From the NCBI RefSeq assembly GCF_016859285.1, contig NC_053413.1, positions 23,180,001 through 23,244,000 of the forward strand: a stretch of 64,000 nt of DNA, given 5' to 3'. Shown here piece after piece: positions 24,904 through 36,100 of the stretch. A program made the position numbers and the translations under genes. How positions within the stretch are numbered: the stretch's first letter is position 1; every line of letters starts with the position of its first letter. The notes below the pieces were generated by a model. It ran no database searches and was not told the DNA's origin. It saw nothing but the letters and a program-made list of their open reading frames with translations. The DNA is from Xiphias gladius. Taxonomy: Eukaryota > Chordata > Actinopteri > Istiophoriformes > Xiphiidae.

Positions 24904-27900
24904 ACCCTATTTGTCACATACCTGATCAGAAAATCCTGGACCCCGACCTCACAAGGACTGCCGTGACACACACACGCTCACTGGCCAATTTATTAAGTAC
25001 ACCCAGATAAAACTGATGCAGTTGGATACAAACAGGTCCGCAATAAATCCTCCCTTCACGAAGATTATAATGTTCCGTTCAGGGAAGGGGAAACCGGATA
25101 AAACGGCCGATTAACAGCGTTACACGACCCATGTTGTGACCGCACCACAACAGCAGCGGTGCATAAGTGGCTCTTTCCGCCCCTCGGCCGTCCTGATATA
25201 TTCTGCCCGGGTGGGCATACAAAGCAAGATGGTGCCGTCCCGCTGAGCCATTTCCAATTTCCAGAGCTTGGGTCTCTGTGTAAAATAGCCCCACGCTCCA
25301 GACGGTTCTGTGCGAGGTTTTGTGGCTGCCCCTTGTTTTCCGGGGACAGTGAGTACCTGACCCAGGATGGCGGATGTGGGATTGACACGAAATCAGAATA
25401 GACACAACAGTATACGCGTAAAGTCTGGACTGGAGCGAACTTAATCGAAATACAAACGATGGATTCAAACAAAACACCAAGCCCTGGGGTGGATTATGTC
25501 TGCTAGTAAGATAGAAACCTTCTCACAACCAAATGGTGTGACACTTCAAACAAGTAAGGGAATAACTGTAGTTCAGGCAGCCATTGAAGTGAAACAGATT
25601 TACAAATCAAATCTAAAGGATATTACATAACAAGGTGGAAGAAGAGAAACTCACATCTTTGCGAAGTGGGTCAAGACTAGTCTGGGAAAAGCTGCTGGTA
25701 CCTGACAGAAACAACCTGACGAAAACTCAGTGGCGAGCAGAGACTGTAGCTGCTGAGCGCTCACCTCCTTCGTATGCTCATTGTTTTTTAAATGGGGGCC
25801 AATATTTCACTAAAAGAGTCGGCAAGCAAGTGTTACTCTGGCGTAATTATGAAAAAACTGGCTCTTCCGAACACACAGCATATATTCCATATACCTAAAT
25901 ACCCAAATGTAAAGTCTGACGCCAACGAAAACTATTCGTAGGAGAATTTCCTTAGCTAGGGAAAGACAATGGTCATAGTCAGTCTAAACCTGACTCGAAA
26001 GAGCTACAATCAGACACATACCTAAGTGGCTGGTGACTCTGATTTTGAAACCATCAGTTTGCATGTTTCCCCTACGTTCTTATGTACAGCACAAGTGAGT
26101 ACAGGAAATGGATTGAAGAGCCCTGCATGATCAAAAAAAACAAAAAATGTTATCTCTAATGAGATAAGATCATAAACACATTACAAAAAACATTTTTGAG
26201 ACAGGTGGTGCATAGTTATTGTTTTCAAAATCTGAGAAATTACATGTTATGTATAATGAGATTTAAATGTATTATAAGACTGTTGAATGGTCTCTTTTTA
26301 TTACATTACATTAATGCGGAACCAATCAAGAACAGGCCACTTCGACACGTGGAAAGAGGCAGCAAAGGATCAAAGTGAGGGAACAATAATGTGGGTGAGA
26401 AGGGTAAAAGAGAAAAAGTCCCCTGTTTTCCAGAAGAGAGAGACTGGGTAGACTCTGCAGTGTTGAAAAGAAAAATAAAAGACTCTGAGTAACAACTTAC
26501 AGTTTCACCTGTCACACTCCCCCTTCCTGCAGCAAGTTGTGCTAAAAGACTGAGCCAGTGCAATTAAATACATTTACCGACCCTCAATAAACCGCGATAA
26601 GCTGAAGATACTTCACAAATTTTGAACTGATGGTCCAGTGTGTCAGAAATAAAGAACAGAAATGGAGTAACATTCAGTACTGACTAAAGAACCATACACT
26701 GCCTGTGATTTTTATTGTGTTATGTGTCTATTGTTTTTCACAGGGTCCAGTGCTGCGACTCCTGTGTTTGTGCAGAAGGGCGGTGATGTTCTTCTGGAGG
26801 TCATGCAAGCTGATGTACCTACAGATTTTCTTTTTCTTTCATGGACATTCAATAGAAGGGACGTTTTAGTAATATTTTCACCCGGCAAAGAACCAGTGGT
26901 CTCCAATGCTTACGATGGCAGGGTTGAGGCTTTTGTGAAAAATGACTCCGTCAAAATGAAGAATCTAACAGAGGCCGACACTGGAGTTTACACTGCGCGA
27001 GTGGTAGGGGTTCAAGAACAAATACTAGCTGAATACAACGTCACGGTTGAAGGTAGGTTTGTTAACATTTCGGACGCTGGTGGAGACTAACTGCCGCCAT
27101 GTTTCTAAAACGCGTCACGCAAACTTTCCCCCCCTCAGATCCAGTGTCTCCAGTTGAGCTGACAGTAGAGTCCGTGTCCGCCAGCTCAGACTCCTGTAAC
27201 ATCAGTGTGACCTGCAGCACACGGGACTCACATCACATTAACAGCACTTTCCGATGTGACGCCCAAACCTGCGGTCAGGAGGGGGGACAGGGAACCCAGG
27301 TCGCAACCGCTGGCGCTTCCCTCCATGTCTACCTGTCGCACGGCTCAATCGTCTGTAACCACAGCAACCGGGTCAGCTGGGCCAAGGACATGAAAACAAC
27401 GAAACATTTTTGTACCAGACACGCTGGTAAGTCTGACGGACAAAACAACCGATTTACAACAATACACAGTTTGGATTTAGCCCAGGTTAACCAGTTTTTA
27501 CACTGAGAACAAAAACGATTCGCCTTATCTTTCAGCCAACGTGAATTGTTAGTATTGGGAACGTTATAGAGCTGAACTTTAAAATGGTCAGAGGAGTTTT
27601 CCGTTTAGCTCTAATATTTTGACTGGCAGAACTAGCTGTCATTATTAACCTTTACCAGGATGGCTTTGTAAAACTAGGTGGCAGGTGGAACTTAAACTTA
27701 CTCATTCAGGGACTTTGGGAATGTTGGTGGTTTTACATTGTGTTTGGCTCCAACCATTAGGTTAAAAAACAAGTTATGTCTCACTACACATCAGGTCTGT
27801 TATGTCATGCAGCCTGAGCTAAAGTGGGTACAGATTTCTAATCTGTTTTTTGTTTGTCTTTACAGAGCCTATAACCTACCGTAACTATGTTATTGGTATT

Positions 27901-30231
27901 GCCAGTGTGGTTGTTTTCGTCACACTACTCATAGCACTTGTTGCAGCTGTTCGTTATCATCGAAAAAGCGGAAAATGTAAGTCCAAGCGTGCATTTCATA
28001 TAGAAGCCCTGAGTTTTCCAATGAACTGTACACATGAGGGTCAAGTGAAAAGACTGACTTTTTTACGCCAGGATCATTTTTATTCATCTGTGAAAACAAG
28101 CCCTGAGAGACAAGTTTTTTTTTTTTTTTTTTTTGGTCAGGATTTTTAGAAATGATTGTTTTTGTATTATTCATTTCGGCCAAAGGAGGCTGAAGTGCAC
28201 CACTACCCCCCGTCTAAATAGGAATAAAAGCATTCATGTTTTCTTCTAGGTTATTTTTAATTTCTCCATGCACTCTAAACACAAGGTACATATATTGTGC
28301 GTTAGTGACTTATGTAACATTACTGTCGTATCTTTCTTTTGGCAAGTTGGTTCAGTACCTTTTGCCGTTCATGCAGTGTCCACATTATAGATGGGAATCC
28401 ATCCATTTTATATGTGATTATTGCATCTGTCAAATTATTTTTCCATTGTAGAAAAAGAGACAATGTCCGAATTGGTTTTGCCTTTATGCTTTAGTTTAGC
28501 CCGTTCATTCTAAGCATCCCCAGGCTACATCTCAGGGGCAAGGAGAGGGGTATTTTTGCCAAAGCGCCTTTTTTGATACTATCTCTAAAAGTTGCCAACG
28601 TAACAGAATATCAAATCCTACAAATAGGGGTTTTAAAGTGTGCTAATATGTGAAGATGGAATTATTCAGACACACACAAAATCTGGTCTTAATATAGGCA
28701 CAGCTCAAGTACGGTAAAAGTGAAGAAAGGCAGAAAAAGAGTATAAAAGATTAGAGCATGCTAAGAAAAATGTCATTTTCACCATGTATTTTTCTATGAC
28801 TGACCTGCAGATAAAAGACAGGACACTGAAAATACAGTGTGTGCAGATCCTCAGGTAAGCCTCAGTTTTTGAAACATCACTCTTCCAACTTTGCCAGATG
28901 AGATAAAGGAATTTCAGATTTGAGCAATTTAACAATTGAGACTGGATTTGAGGAAAGAGGCAAAACGATGAAGGTGGTCTATTTGCTGTACATGACCCGT
29001 GGCTCCTTGCTAGGCCAACTACTGAATTAATCTGCCGTTCCTGGTCCCGCTGCTTGCTCCCGCCCGCAACATGTGTTCGCCACTGGTCGTGCTGCTGCTT
29101 CCTTGTGCTCAAATAAGCGTGATGGAATATCCAGACGGACCGCGATCACTCCGCCGGACGTCCTTCCAAGGTCTTGTCTGGAAATTAGTCCACTCAAACT
29201 GCAGTATGTTTCTTTGCGCTGCGTGTGTGTGGGTCAAATTGCTGAATGTGTGTCTTTCGTGCATCGTTAGAAAGGTCAAAAGGTCCAGTTTTCAGAGCAG
29301 GTGACACAAACTCCAAAACTATGGTTTGACAAAAAAGCACATGCATTTTCCAAAAGATGCTGTGCTCTCAAAACTCTTCATACACTTATCACAATCACAT
29401 ACTGGTCTCCAAAAAGACAATACTACAACAATGAGAATATTGCAACCAGCGTCTGCACTTGTGTTCAGTGCTTTTGCAAACCATGTTTTCTATGGGATAG
29501 TTGTTTGAAAATGTCAGTAAACTGAAGAGACCAGAAACCTTAATTTTCAGTCTTAGAACAATTCAAGAGAAGAAGAAAAAAAATGTAATTTGCAATTTCT
29601 TTCTCCAAAGGCTATGTACTGCATGTGTAGACAAGGTGGTGCCAATGCTTTCTTTTTTCGCTCTTTTTTAAGTTGCAGTGTGTTGTGCTCTTTCAGCCAA
29701 GGGATTTGATTGTACTCAAATAGCGAATTTGTCCAAAACCTTACTTTTCTCTTGATAATAAAAAAAAAACACACCTAAATATGTGTTTTATAACCATTTC
29801 TTGCATTTTGGATTAAAAAAAAAAAAACGTATTCAATGTAATGTCATGAAAAACGGGGTTATCGCTTTAGTAGTCAGTGATACAGACGTTTGTGGTTTCC
29901 GGAAGATATAGACGAGCTATTGTTAATCATAGTGAGATGACTTGACATGTTAGTAATACAGTACAATAGCACCTTTACAAAGAGTAAAGTAATAGTAAAA
30001 TAAAGTGCGATGTAAAATGCAAGCAATCCTTGCCAATAATGTTTTCTGTGACTTATTTTCCAGGTCGAAACTATAGCACAACATCTGGTTACGAATCCAA
30101 CCAATGATGCGCCTTCATCCATCTACGACTCGGTACGGTCTCATCCTGGATCCATGGGATCCACTGAGGCTGAATGTAGGACTGTGCCAGAAACTTTGTA
30201 TTCTGAGGTAAAAAAGCTTGCCATGGCCTGA
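24343..30231 (+). CDS. SLAM/CD2-family receptor 2 (two-Ig, single-pass, ITSM-containing tail)
   Basis: Tandem paralogue of the preceding receptor with the same exon plan and phases: 24343-24400, 26744-27052, 27139-27426, 27866-27976, 28811-28854 and 30064-30231, giving 325 residues. Residues 1-19 form a hydrophobic signal peptide (MGPISFLRAFILMYSCQMQ). The V-type domain (about 20-122) lacks cysteines and has LTEADTGVYTA. The C2-type domain (about 123-218) has six cysteines and CNHSNRVSW. TM is about 227-248. In the tail the first motif reads NTVCADP: the tyrosine present at the same place in receptor 1 is a cysteine (266). SIYDSV (Tyr291) and the canonical ITSM TLYSEV (Tyr316) remain. The V and C2 exons are the left arm of a 751-bp inverted repeat whose other arm is at 31808-32558. 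The TM and tail exons lie in the loop. The first exon is my own call, based on length, phase and GCAGAATG context identical to receptor 1. Confidence 0.86.
24811..24901. repeat. (GAT)n(AAT)n trinucleotide microsatellite
   Basis: Three GAT units run into about 27 uninterrupted AAT units. It lies in intron 1 of SLAM-type gene 2 and yields poly-Ile and poly-Tyr phantom frames. Confidence 0.97.
24970..25080 (+). mobile_element. Truncated DNA-transposon terminus
   Basis: 'ctcactggccaatttattaa' followed by 'gtacacc' closely resembles the terminal sequence of fish Tc1-like elements, and 'gcaataaatcctcccttca' downstream matches a word also seen at about 34832-34850 ('gcaataaatcccaccttc'). No matching second terminus was found, so it is truncated. 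Confidence 0.45.
26698..27448 (+). repeat. Left arm of the 751-bp inverted repeat
   Basis: Covers 46 bases of intron 1, the V exon, the short intron, the C2 exon and 22 bases of the next intron of SLAM-type gene 2. The reverse complement of 31808-32558 aligns over the same 751 bases without gaps. I count five substitutions (one in intron 1, one in the short intron, three in exons), about 99.3% identity. Confidence 0.92.
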
Positions 30232-30645
30232 AAAAAAATCAGGAATCGCATTCCACGTACTGCCCATGTTGTGATTTCCAGTTTGTATTCAAGTGTTGCC
30301 CGAGCTGGCGACACAGCCCCCCCCCCCCATGTGACTGAAGTGTAGACTTTCAGCTTTATTTCAAGGGGTTTGACAAAAATATTGCATTCACCGTTTAGGA
30401 ATTACAGCCATTTTATGCATAGTCCCTCATTTTCAGAGGCTCAAAAGTAATTGGACAAACCGACATAATTAGAAATATAAGGATTAGTTTTAATACCTGG
30501 ATGGAAATCCCTTAGTTGGTCTGAACATAAGGATCAATGCCAGAGAGGTACATTATGCTGGGAAAAGCCTCAGACTTTTCAGAGACCCCTTTCAAGCCTG
30601 TCTTTTTGAGTATTTATGTGCTGAAAAGATAAGTCAAGTGTAATT

Positions 30646-31161
30646 CACTTTATTAGGAACACTGTGCTATTACTTGGCAGGGCCTCCCATTGCTCTCAAA
30701 ACAGCCTCAGTTTCTTCGTGGCCTGGATTCCACACGATGTTGGAAGCTTTCCTTTGAGACTCTGGTCCCTGTTGACACGATTGCATCACATATTTTGGGC
30801 AGATTTGTCAGCTGCACCTTCATGCTGCCAAATCTCCCTTTCTACCTCATCCCAAAGGTGTTCTGTTGGATTTCGATTGGCTCGATATGTTTCATGTTTG
30901 GCTGTTGTAAAGCAGACGATTGGGTTTTGGGGGGAGGGGGCGGGATATGGTTCATACAACCACCGTTTTTGGTGTTACGTGCATTTCTATTCAAAATGCT
31001 CCAAGTGGTTTGTCTCCTCTGTTATAACGTCTCTGACTATTTTCTAGAGTAAGCCCTAGAGACCTGCACCTGCATGATTTTATGCACTGTAGCGCTGCCA
31101 TGTGATTGGCTGATGGGTAATTGCATGAATAAGCAGGTGTATGGGCGTTCCTAATAAAGTG
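30646..31161 (-). mobile_element. Internally deleted Tc1-like transposon
   Basis: Exact 15-bp inverted ends: CACTTTATTAGGAAC at 30646-30660 and its complement GTTCCTAATAAAGTG at 31147-31161. On the minus strand the interior encodes a broken remnant of the transposase C-terminus (read as fragments like NTFGMR, QLTNLPKICDAIVS, SFQHRVES and a Ser-rich-free basic end). It corresponds to the region after the NPIEH motif of autonomous Tc1 transposases, with stops and frameshifts. The N-terminal and catalytic middle are deleted. It lies in the loop between the inverted SLAM arms, after the stop codon of SLAM-type gene 2. Confidence 0.8.
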
Positions 31162-31807
31162 CCTGGTGGGTGATTTGATTCAATAAAATTACAAAAATAT
31201 GAGGGGGGTATGTAGCTTAAATAAGTGTCCAGTAATGTTGAATGTACAATTAACTGCTTTGCTTAGTTCACCCAAAGATTAAAACATGATTAAATAAATA
31301 TTGGGAATGATCAATTTTTGGTCAAATGAACATGGAACAAACATACATGCAAGCTTTTTAAGAATATTGAAAATATGACCACATGCAGTCTTACATATAG
31401 TGTATTAATCTGGGCAATTTTGTTGTTGTTGTTGTTGTTTCAAGATAATATCTACAAAACATTTTTTAACAAAGGCATCTCTTTACAACCATTGTATTTA
31501 CAAAGTGAGCACATTCATTATCGGGCACAATCAATGGATAACGAAGAATAATCAGTATCTGTATTAAATATTAAAAGTTTTCTTGTGAGGAAACAATGTT
31601 TATGTCTGCATTTAGTGTTCCACACAAAAACAGATTGTGACTATTCTTGAAGCCCTTTAAATGAAACTTCGTTTGTATTTCAACCCTGCAGCCTGACAAA
31701 GTGGTTGAGTCATGTTCAGAACTTATTTATGTGGATGTATAAAAGGTTTTATTTGAAAAATAGATTCTTGTATGATCTAACTTTAACTTTTATTCATTAT
31801 CCGCAAA
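31162..31807. other. A/T-rich non-coding stretch
   Basis: I looked on the minus strand for a transmembrane exon continuing the inverted SLAM copy (which would follow its C2 exon here) and found none. A (TTG)n run lies at about 31421-31439. No gene seen. Confidence 0.5.
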
Positions 31808-32558
31808 TTGTTTTGTCCGTCAGACTTACCAGCGTGTCTGGTACAAAAATGTTTTGTTGTTTTCATGTCCCTGGCCCAGCTGACCCGGTTGCTGTGGTTA
31901 CAGACGATTGAGCCGTGCGACAGGTAGACATGGAGGGAAGCGCCAGCGGTTGCGACCTTGGTTCCCTGTCCCCCCTCCTGACCGCAGGTTTGGGCGTCAC
32001 ATCGGAAAGTGCTGTTAATGTGATGTGAGTCCCGTGTGCTGCAGGTCACACTGATGTTACAGGAGTCTGAGCTGGCGGACACGGACTCTACTGTCAGCTC
32101 AACTGGAGACACTGGATCTGAGGGGGGGAAAGTTTGCGTGAGGCGTTTTAGAAACATGGCGGCAGTTAGTCTCCACCAGCGTCCGAAATGTTAACAAACC
32201 TACCTTCAACCGTGACGTTGTATTCAGCTAGTATTTGTTCTTGAGCCCCTACCACTCGCGCAGTGTAAACTCCAGTGTCGGCCTCTGTTAGATTCTTCAT
32301 TTTGACGGAGTCATTTTTCACAAAAGCCTCAACCCTGCCATCGTAAGCATTGGAGACCACTGGTTCTTTGCCGGGTGAAAATATTACTAAAACGTCCCTT
32401 CTATTGAATGTCCATGAAAGAAAAAGAAAATCTGTAGGTACATCAGCTTGCATGACCTCCAGAAGAACATCACCGCCCTTCTGCACAAACACAGGAGTCG
32501 CAGCACTGGACCCTGTGAAAAACAATAGACACATAACACAATAAAAATCACAGACAGT
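31808..32558 (-). repeat. Right arm of the 751-bp inverted repeat
   Basis: Reverse-complement partner of 26698-27448, same length, five substitutions. Homology stops sharply at both ends: below 31808 the sequence is unrelated to intron 3 of SLAM-type gene 2, and above 32558 it is unrelated to its intron 1. Confidence 0.92.
31830..32512 (-). pseudogene. Inverted partial copy of SLAM-type gene 2: V and C2 exons only
   Basis: The V exon (32512-32204) and C2 exon (32117-31830) keep their frames, GT-AG splice sites and phase-1 boundaries. Relative to the parent they differ at three coding bases, all amino-acid changing: Val to Ala near the V-domain end, and Gln to Lys and Lys to Arg in C2. No transmembrane or tail exon was found downstream, so it could at best encode a secreted ectodomain: reading through the last donor adds a short tail ending NKS before a stop. 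An upstream exon with a compatible phase-1 donor lies 143 bases away (see the chimeric fragment). Without transcript evidence I call it a partial copy, probably a pseudogene. Confidence 0.7.
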
Positions 32559-32654
32559 TATGCAGAGGCACCGGCTTGTGATGCTCAGTAGTGAATATTA
32601 CATTACTCACGTGTCATTGCCTAACATTTTATCAAACAGTGTTCTTCTTCCTAC

Positions 32655-32812
32655 CTGGTGTCTCAATGCAGACCACCAGTCCCAGTATCACAAAGAAAGA
32701 TATTCTATTCTTGTCTTCATTAGAGTCATTTTTCACAAAAGCCTCAACCCTTCCATTGTAAGCAATATAGACCATTGGCTCTCTAACCAGGTGGAAACAT
32801 TACTAAAACATT
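32655..32812 (-). pseudogene. Chimeric fragment: diverged V-exon piece fused to a signal-peptide-like exon
   Basis: On the minus strand about 32812-32726 aligns with the middle of the SLAM V exon (PMVYIAYNGRVEAFVKNDS versus PVVSNAYDGRVEAFVKNDS) but is clearly more diverged than the inverted arm. It continues in the same open frame into NEDKN followed by a hydrophobic run RISFFVILGLVVCIETP. This ends at a phase-1 donor (G|GTAGG at 32655/32654), exactly the arrangement of a SLAM signal-peptide exon. The only in-frame Met is in the V piece. It may be debris of older SLAM duplications, or a makeshift first exon for the inverted copy. Confidence 0.5.
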
Positions 32813-32879
32813 ACACATTATATTTATATAATGTGTAATACATTACACTTTATTATACATTATATTCTGTCAAAGCTGG

Positions 32880-33130
32880 TGCAAGCAGGGTAACCGGAGC
32901 GCAGGCGATAGGGACCCAAATGCAGACGCAGAGGCAGAGTTTATGCAATTCGGTGATTTATGGTAAACAAACAGGAACCTAAGCTTATGTAATGGTGATG
33001 CAGGCAGGTGTCAAGGACCAGTGGAGCCAGTCCAAACAAACACATCCAGAAGATTCACAGGCGGGAATCCCAAGTCCAAAAAGTCACAGCACCGGTGAGG
33101 CAGGACGTGAAGCGCACAGTGAAGCAACAT
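32880..33130 (+). repeat. Probable dispersed repeat (GGACCCAAATGCAGACGC type)
   Basis: The phrase 'agggacccaaatgcagacgc' with 'atttatggtaaacaaacagg' downstream is familiar to me from fish interspersed repeats, but I cannot name the class and see no termini. Low confidence. Confidence 0.3.
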
Positions 33131-36100
33131 AATGTTCTGACAGCTGCAAGGGTGGAAAGACAAGGCTATATATACACAGAGACTGACTGATTTTTAGCCC
33201 CATTGGGCTGCTGTTTACAGTAAATGGCTGACTGAACTTGCAACGATAACCACTTCCTTTCTGAGAGCTGTGAAGTTAAGACATTGTTTTTCATTGTCGG
33301 ATTGCTCTGTGCGCAAGATGAAAATCACCTGTGGTAAACTGGGGGTAAAATGTGGTAAGTGTTCATACTGAAGATATACATCGTTTGAGAAAACAAAGGA
33401 ACTTTACGTCTGTACAGGGTAATCGTTCTGCGCTAGGAAACAAAAATAAGATTAGGAGAAAACCAACCATAAGTAAGGCAAAAGTCAGACCTGATCCCTG
33501 GAGCACTTGGCCCTGCACCAGTGTGCTACAAAAAGACATCTGAATGCAGTTCACATGAGAATACAGTAAAGTTTGTGGAAAAAAAAACAAAAAACAAACT
33601 TATTTTACATATCCTCATTCCCACTCTGAAGGACTGAGTCGATACACTAGTTGTCAGGTTTTATTGGCTCTCTGTCCTTCACTCTTCAACACTTAACTCT
33701 GGGACGTCCGAAATCTGAAATCAGAGAACACCTGACTTGTGCTGTCGACCGAACGGTTTTAATTCTCCTTCACTCTTTAGATGCCAAAAGCCTCCTGTTG
33801 TTGCTTAGTGCTGCGGCAACATTAGTCTACGTTCGATTTATTTATTTGACATTAATATTAGGCTCTGGAGGGATTACCAAGGGGTCGCTGGCTCTGATCC
33901 CAGAACAGCTAAGAAGAACGGGCAGTGCCCCTCCCTCAATATTTAGAACAGGAAGCTTGTGAGCAAGACAGTTGAACCTTGTGGGCTGGCTTGGTGGCAA
34001 CAGTAAAACACCTGCTGTAGTTGAATTCAAGATGGTTATGTCAAAAGATACACAAAGTCCTCGTTCCCAGAAAAATATGAAAGTAGAGACATGTCCAATG
34101 GCAGAAAATACAAATAAGCAAGTCTATAACATTGGTTCTAAGATTCTGCTGCAGTATGCCACGTGGACTGGAGTCTACTGTATTTGAGGTTGTAGGTTTC
34201 TTTATCTAAATGGTGTTTTTTTTTGAATGGGCAGACACGGCTGCGTTACCACAGCATTTGACTGACTGTGATCGCAAGATTCAAACTAGGAGAAGACCAC
34301 CGTTGAAAGCAGGTAGACACAGGAGTCGCGCTTGCATTCAGAAAATGTTACAGAATAGACGGGAGTCTAACGGGGGCGACGGAGAAAGTGGTGACAAAAA
34401 ATTTAGCTTCGGGCCGCAAGAACAGACTTCCGAGGCTATTTTCGCTTATTTTTACGACGGACATGTTAATTCGGACAGACACACTTATTGTTAGGACTGG
34501 ATTCACTAAGTGTTTTTGTCAGGTTTAGTGTCTTGTATGGACTAGAAAGATGGAGCAGAATTTTGTAAGTTAAGATTCAGACCCAGAGCAGGAGGGGGTA
34601 TTTGACTCTTCACGCTGAGTCATGGCACACTGAGCCAAGTGATTTTATAATGTACTGTGCATTGGCTGGTGTTAGACCAGACCCTTAGTCCGTATTGAAT
34701 TATGCTAAAATCAAAAATTAAAAGAAAAAGAAAAAAGATTAAATCTAGATGTACACGCAGATGCAATTTTTGCTAAGGTAGACCAAGCTAAAAATGCGTC
34801 CAGTCCAATGCAGTGTAATACGACAGCCCTGCAATAAATCCCACCTTCTTGACAAAGTAAAAACTGAACATTACAACCCTCAAGAAGATTGGAAGTGTCA
34901 GTGCGCTTTTGCATACCCTAACATCTGACAGCGTTGGCGTCAGTACGAAACGTTTTCCTTTGGTAAATCATTTTACTCTGATTTACAGTGAGAAGTGAGT
35001 GAGAAGAAGCCAAATCTGTCGAACAAACAATGACAGATTTTGTCCTTGATGCATCATCTGCATTTTGATGACATACAAGTCACGCGTAATCTTTCCCAAG
35101 CCGCAATCCGCAGACCTCAAACCCATGAGGCTGAAAAACTTTAATCTTTCTTTGCTTCGCTGCAGGTAGGAATCCCAGCATGATGCCTTCCGGCAGAATA
35201 CCCAGTGTTTGCATTTGTCATGCCAATTTGCATTACAATGTTTTCCCACACTCATGTTAATCTATCTGCTGTTCTTCTTGCCCACAGATCCTGCATCTGT
35301 TTCAGGAAGTGCTTTTTTTTAAAAAAAATCAAATGCTGCCTGCTTATTTAAAAGAAGCTGTGATCGAGGCCAAACTCCTGCCCTGCCAAAGCCTGGACTT
35401 AAACCAGATCAGCTCAAAGACCTGCTGGTCAGTTTAGAGCCTCATCAGATGCATCTCTGCATCTTAAAACTCTCTGCGAAAGAAGAGGCTTTCGCAGCAT
35501 TAACGCTGAGGAAGAATAATCTGCCAACAGTTTTTACTGATCAGCCGGGGATTTTTAGACCATGACTAAAATAATCCATCTTCATATAGACAAAAGATGC
35601 AAGATGGATCATATTCTGAATCCATTTGCATAATAAATTGCTGATAAAAAAAAGGCACGTCGACTTCCACAAGAGAAAGATCACTATAACGCCAGGAATG
35701 GTCATTGTTAGCCACTGAATTTATTCCTGTCAGTTACTGTAGGTTTGCTTATTATCTTTATAGGTTGATACTTTATTTCGGCTTGCAAACCCTTTCCTCA
35801 CACAAGGTGTCCAGCAATTCAAAACTAATGTGTCATGAGATGTTTTCAGTGACAGACAGTAGCAACAGTTACAGTTTACCTGACTTGCATCGGGCATATT
35901 GGTGGAGTTAAAAAAAAAAAAAAAAATTCATAGTAGTTTAATGTGTGTACAATCAATAGGCCGGTCAGTGGGATTTCTGAGGCTTTTCTGGATGTATGTA
36001 GAAGGGTCAGTGTCAATTGGTCCTCTGATTTGAGGAGGCTGAGGACTTTCAAAGTTCGAGTCTGACCTTTAACTATAGGCTATTTTCAGAGCCAAAATGC

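Noticed and set aside
25065-25480. Pair of overlapping minus-strand open frames of about 135 codons
   Set aside because: They lie next to a truncated transposon terminus in an intron, and neither frame has a recognisable catalytic or zinc-finger motif; likely repeat-derived.
34210-34494. Plus-strand open frame of 94 codons with a basic middle, considered as a transposase or small gene
   Set aside because: No recognisable motif or element ends around it; not enough to call a gene.
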